This document shows, one piece after another, positions 6,485 to 6,855 of a DNA stretch of 6,855 nucleotides (position 1 is the stretch's first letter; the number at the start of each line of letters is the position of its first letter). The notes beneath the pieces are model-generated. The model had not been told where the DNA came from and made no database searches. It was given only the letters and a program-made list of their open reading frames with translations. This DNA is from Alphaproteobacteria bacterium (GTDB lineage: Bacteria; Pseudomonadota; Alphaproteobacteria; Caulobacterales; Caulobacteraceae), in contig JAGWSE010000358.1 of assembly GCA_028869395.1 (NCBI GenBank), forward strand, positions 1 to 6,855, given 5' to 3'. Position numbers and translations under genes: made by a program.

Positions 6485-6673
6485 TCAGGCCGCTGCGCCT
6501 TCGGCGCGCAGCGGCTCCGGCCGATACACAAGCCTGTTGACCGCCGCCTGGGCGGCATCGCGACTTTCGTCGGCGCCCCGCGCGACGGTCACGCCGTTCT
6601 CGTCATAGACGCTCCAGGCCCAGCCCTCCTCGTATTGACTAAGGGAATAGGCGAACGAACGCGGCTCCCGCAT
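6485..6673 (-). CDS. Uncharacterised small protein (62 residues)
   Basis: I do not recognise a named family. From ATG 6673 the protein starts MREPRSFAYSLSQYEEGWAW and continues SVYDENGVTVARGADESRDA, then an Ala-rich helix AAQAAVNRLVY and a Pro/Ala tail. The pattern looks like a beta-hairpin (aromatic strand, Asp-Glu-Asn-Gly turn, second strand) followed by one helix; it is soluble, with no signal or membrane segment. Similar short beta-beta-alpha hypothetical proteins containing W-W-V-Y-D motifs are, from memory, common in alphaproteobacteria. The start is chosen because GGAG lies 9 nt upstream; in-frame ATGs at 6688 and 6694 and a GTG at 6781 lack good sites, the last giving 98 residues. Codon use is GC-rich like its neighbours, supporting a real gene. 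It is convergent with the glycosyltransferase, with 49 nt between the stops. Confidence 0.7.
   Translation of the reverse strand: MREPRSFAYSLSQYEEGWAWSVYDENGVTVARGADESRDAAQAAVNRLVYRPEPLRAEGAAA
6489..6515. terminator. GC-rich hairpin with UUCG loop between convergent genes (possible terminator)
   Basis: GCCGCTGCGC (6489-6498) and GCGCAGCGGC (6506-6515) form a perfect 10-bp stem around CTTCGGC, which contains a stable C-UUCG-G tetraloop. It lies 54 nt after the glycosyltransferase stop and inside the last codons of the opposing small gene. There is no T-run on the plus strand, so intrinsic termination is doubtful; it may instead stall RNA polymerase or protect the 3' end of the glycosyltransferase mRNA. 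Confidence 0.35.
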
Positions 6674-6692
6674 GGCCCCTGGCTCCATACTC

Positions 6693-6855
6693 ATGGAACC
6701 GAAACACCGCAGGCCGAATGGGGTTGCGGGAATCGTCACAAACTTGAAGCCGGCGACCCGGAATAATTGGCCGGGCTTCACGCAGGACGTTCCAGCCGGC
6801 TTCCGGAGCGACCGGCGACGCCCCGGGGCGAAGGCGGCCTCGGCGAAGGCGGCCT
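6693..6855 (+). CDS. Doubtful ORF leaving the right edge
   Basis: From ATG 6693 a plus-strand frame stays open for 54 codons to the window end. It reads MEPKHRRPNGVAGIVTNLKP, then ATRNNWPGFTQDVPAGFRSD, and finishes in an Ala/Lys-rich AKAASAKAA encoded by the edge repeat. Third-position GC is about 80%, compatible with coding, but there is no Shine-Dalgarno and no family is recognised. It overlaps the upstream region of the minus-strand small gene. It may be noncoding sequence or the start of a gene lying mostly beyond the window. Confidence 0.2.
   Translation, partial: MEPKHRRPNGVAGIVTNLKPATRNNWPGFTQDVPAGFRSDRRRPGAKAASAKAA
6826..6855. repeat. 15-bp tandem repeat at the right edge
   Basis: GGGCGAAGGCGGCCT (6826-6840) is followed directly by CGGCGAAGGCGGCCT (6841-6855), identical at 14 of 15 positions. 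The window ends exactly at the second copy, so the array may continue. The 15-nt period is a multiple of three and would encode AKAAS repeats on the plus strand or AAFAE on the minus strand, so it could be part of a repetitive coding region. Confidence 0.55.

Noticed and set aside
5452..6558. A 368-codon minus-strand frame opposite the glycosyltransferase
   Set aside because: It is antisense to a GT2 gene with clear motifs and reads as Arg/Gly/Ala-rich shadow sequence.
6747..6803. Short inverted repeats (GAAGCC / GGCTTC, CCCGG / CCGGG) around an AT-rich AATAATT
   Set aside because: The arms are 4-6 bp with mismatched bulges and no T-run; in such GC-rich DNA this is expected by chance. No spaced -35/-10 pair fits either strand.
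1..6855. Defence system, prophage, IS element, CRISPR array, tRNA or riboswitch
   Set aside because: I looked on both strands and found no transposase, integrase, regularly spaced repeats, cloverleaf-like sequence or aptamer-like leader. The genes are transport, lipid, carbon and glycan functions.

Overview
The window is about 70% GC, with codons strongly biased to G or C in the third position. Gene content and style suggest a free-living alphaproteobacterium, possibly Caulobacteraceae (Caulobacter, Phenylobacterium or Brevundimonas type). That placement is an inference from codon use and gene families; no taxonomic marker is present. The window is mostly ordinary chromosomal housekeeping and envelope genes. 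I see no tRNA, rRNA, CRISPR array, IS element, phage gene or defence locus.

Left block (1-3880, all minus strand): a YbbA-like ABC ATPase (3880-3158), a YbbP/FtsX-type permease (3161-641) and the 5' part of phosphoenolpyruvate carboxylase (605-1, running off the left edge). ATPase and permease share an ATGA stop/start overlap, and ppc follows the permease by 35 nt, so the three probably form one operon. A G9 run (727-735) near the permease 3' end breaks its frame. With 8 G the permease is a normal 839-residue protein with a final membrane helix. With 9 G, as given, the permease frame runs without a stop into ppc, so the literal reading frame is open from 3161 to the left edge.

Middle (3936-4595, plus strand): a TesA-like SGNH/GDSL esterase with a probable twin-arginine signal. 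It diverges from the ATPase across a 55-nt gap, the same tesA <> ybbA-ybbP layout as in E. coli. The esterase and the exporter-like ABC module may act together on envelope lipids or hydrophobic esters.

Right block (4596-6435): an ExoY/PssY-type polyisoprenyl-phosphate sugar-1-phosphate transferase (minus strand) and a family 2 glycosyltransferase (plus strand) diverge from a 184-nt region holding a perfect 9-bp inverted repeat. Its two arms present TTGACGG in opposite directions. They would start and extend a lipid-linked glycan for exopolysaccharide, capsule or holdfast-like polymer. The esterase and the sugar transferase converge with abutting stop codons and no spacer.

Right end (6436-6855): a short repeat and a GC-rich hairpin with a UUCG loop, a 62-residue uncharacterised small protein (minus strand), then about 180 nt with a 15-bp tandem repeat at the edge and a doubtful ORF that leaves the window.
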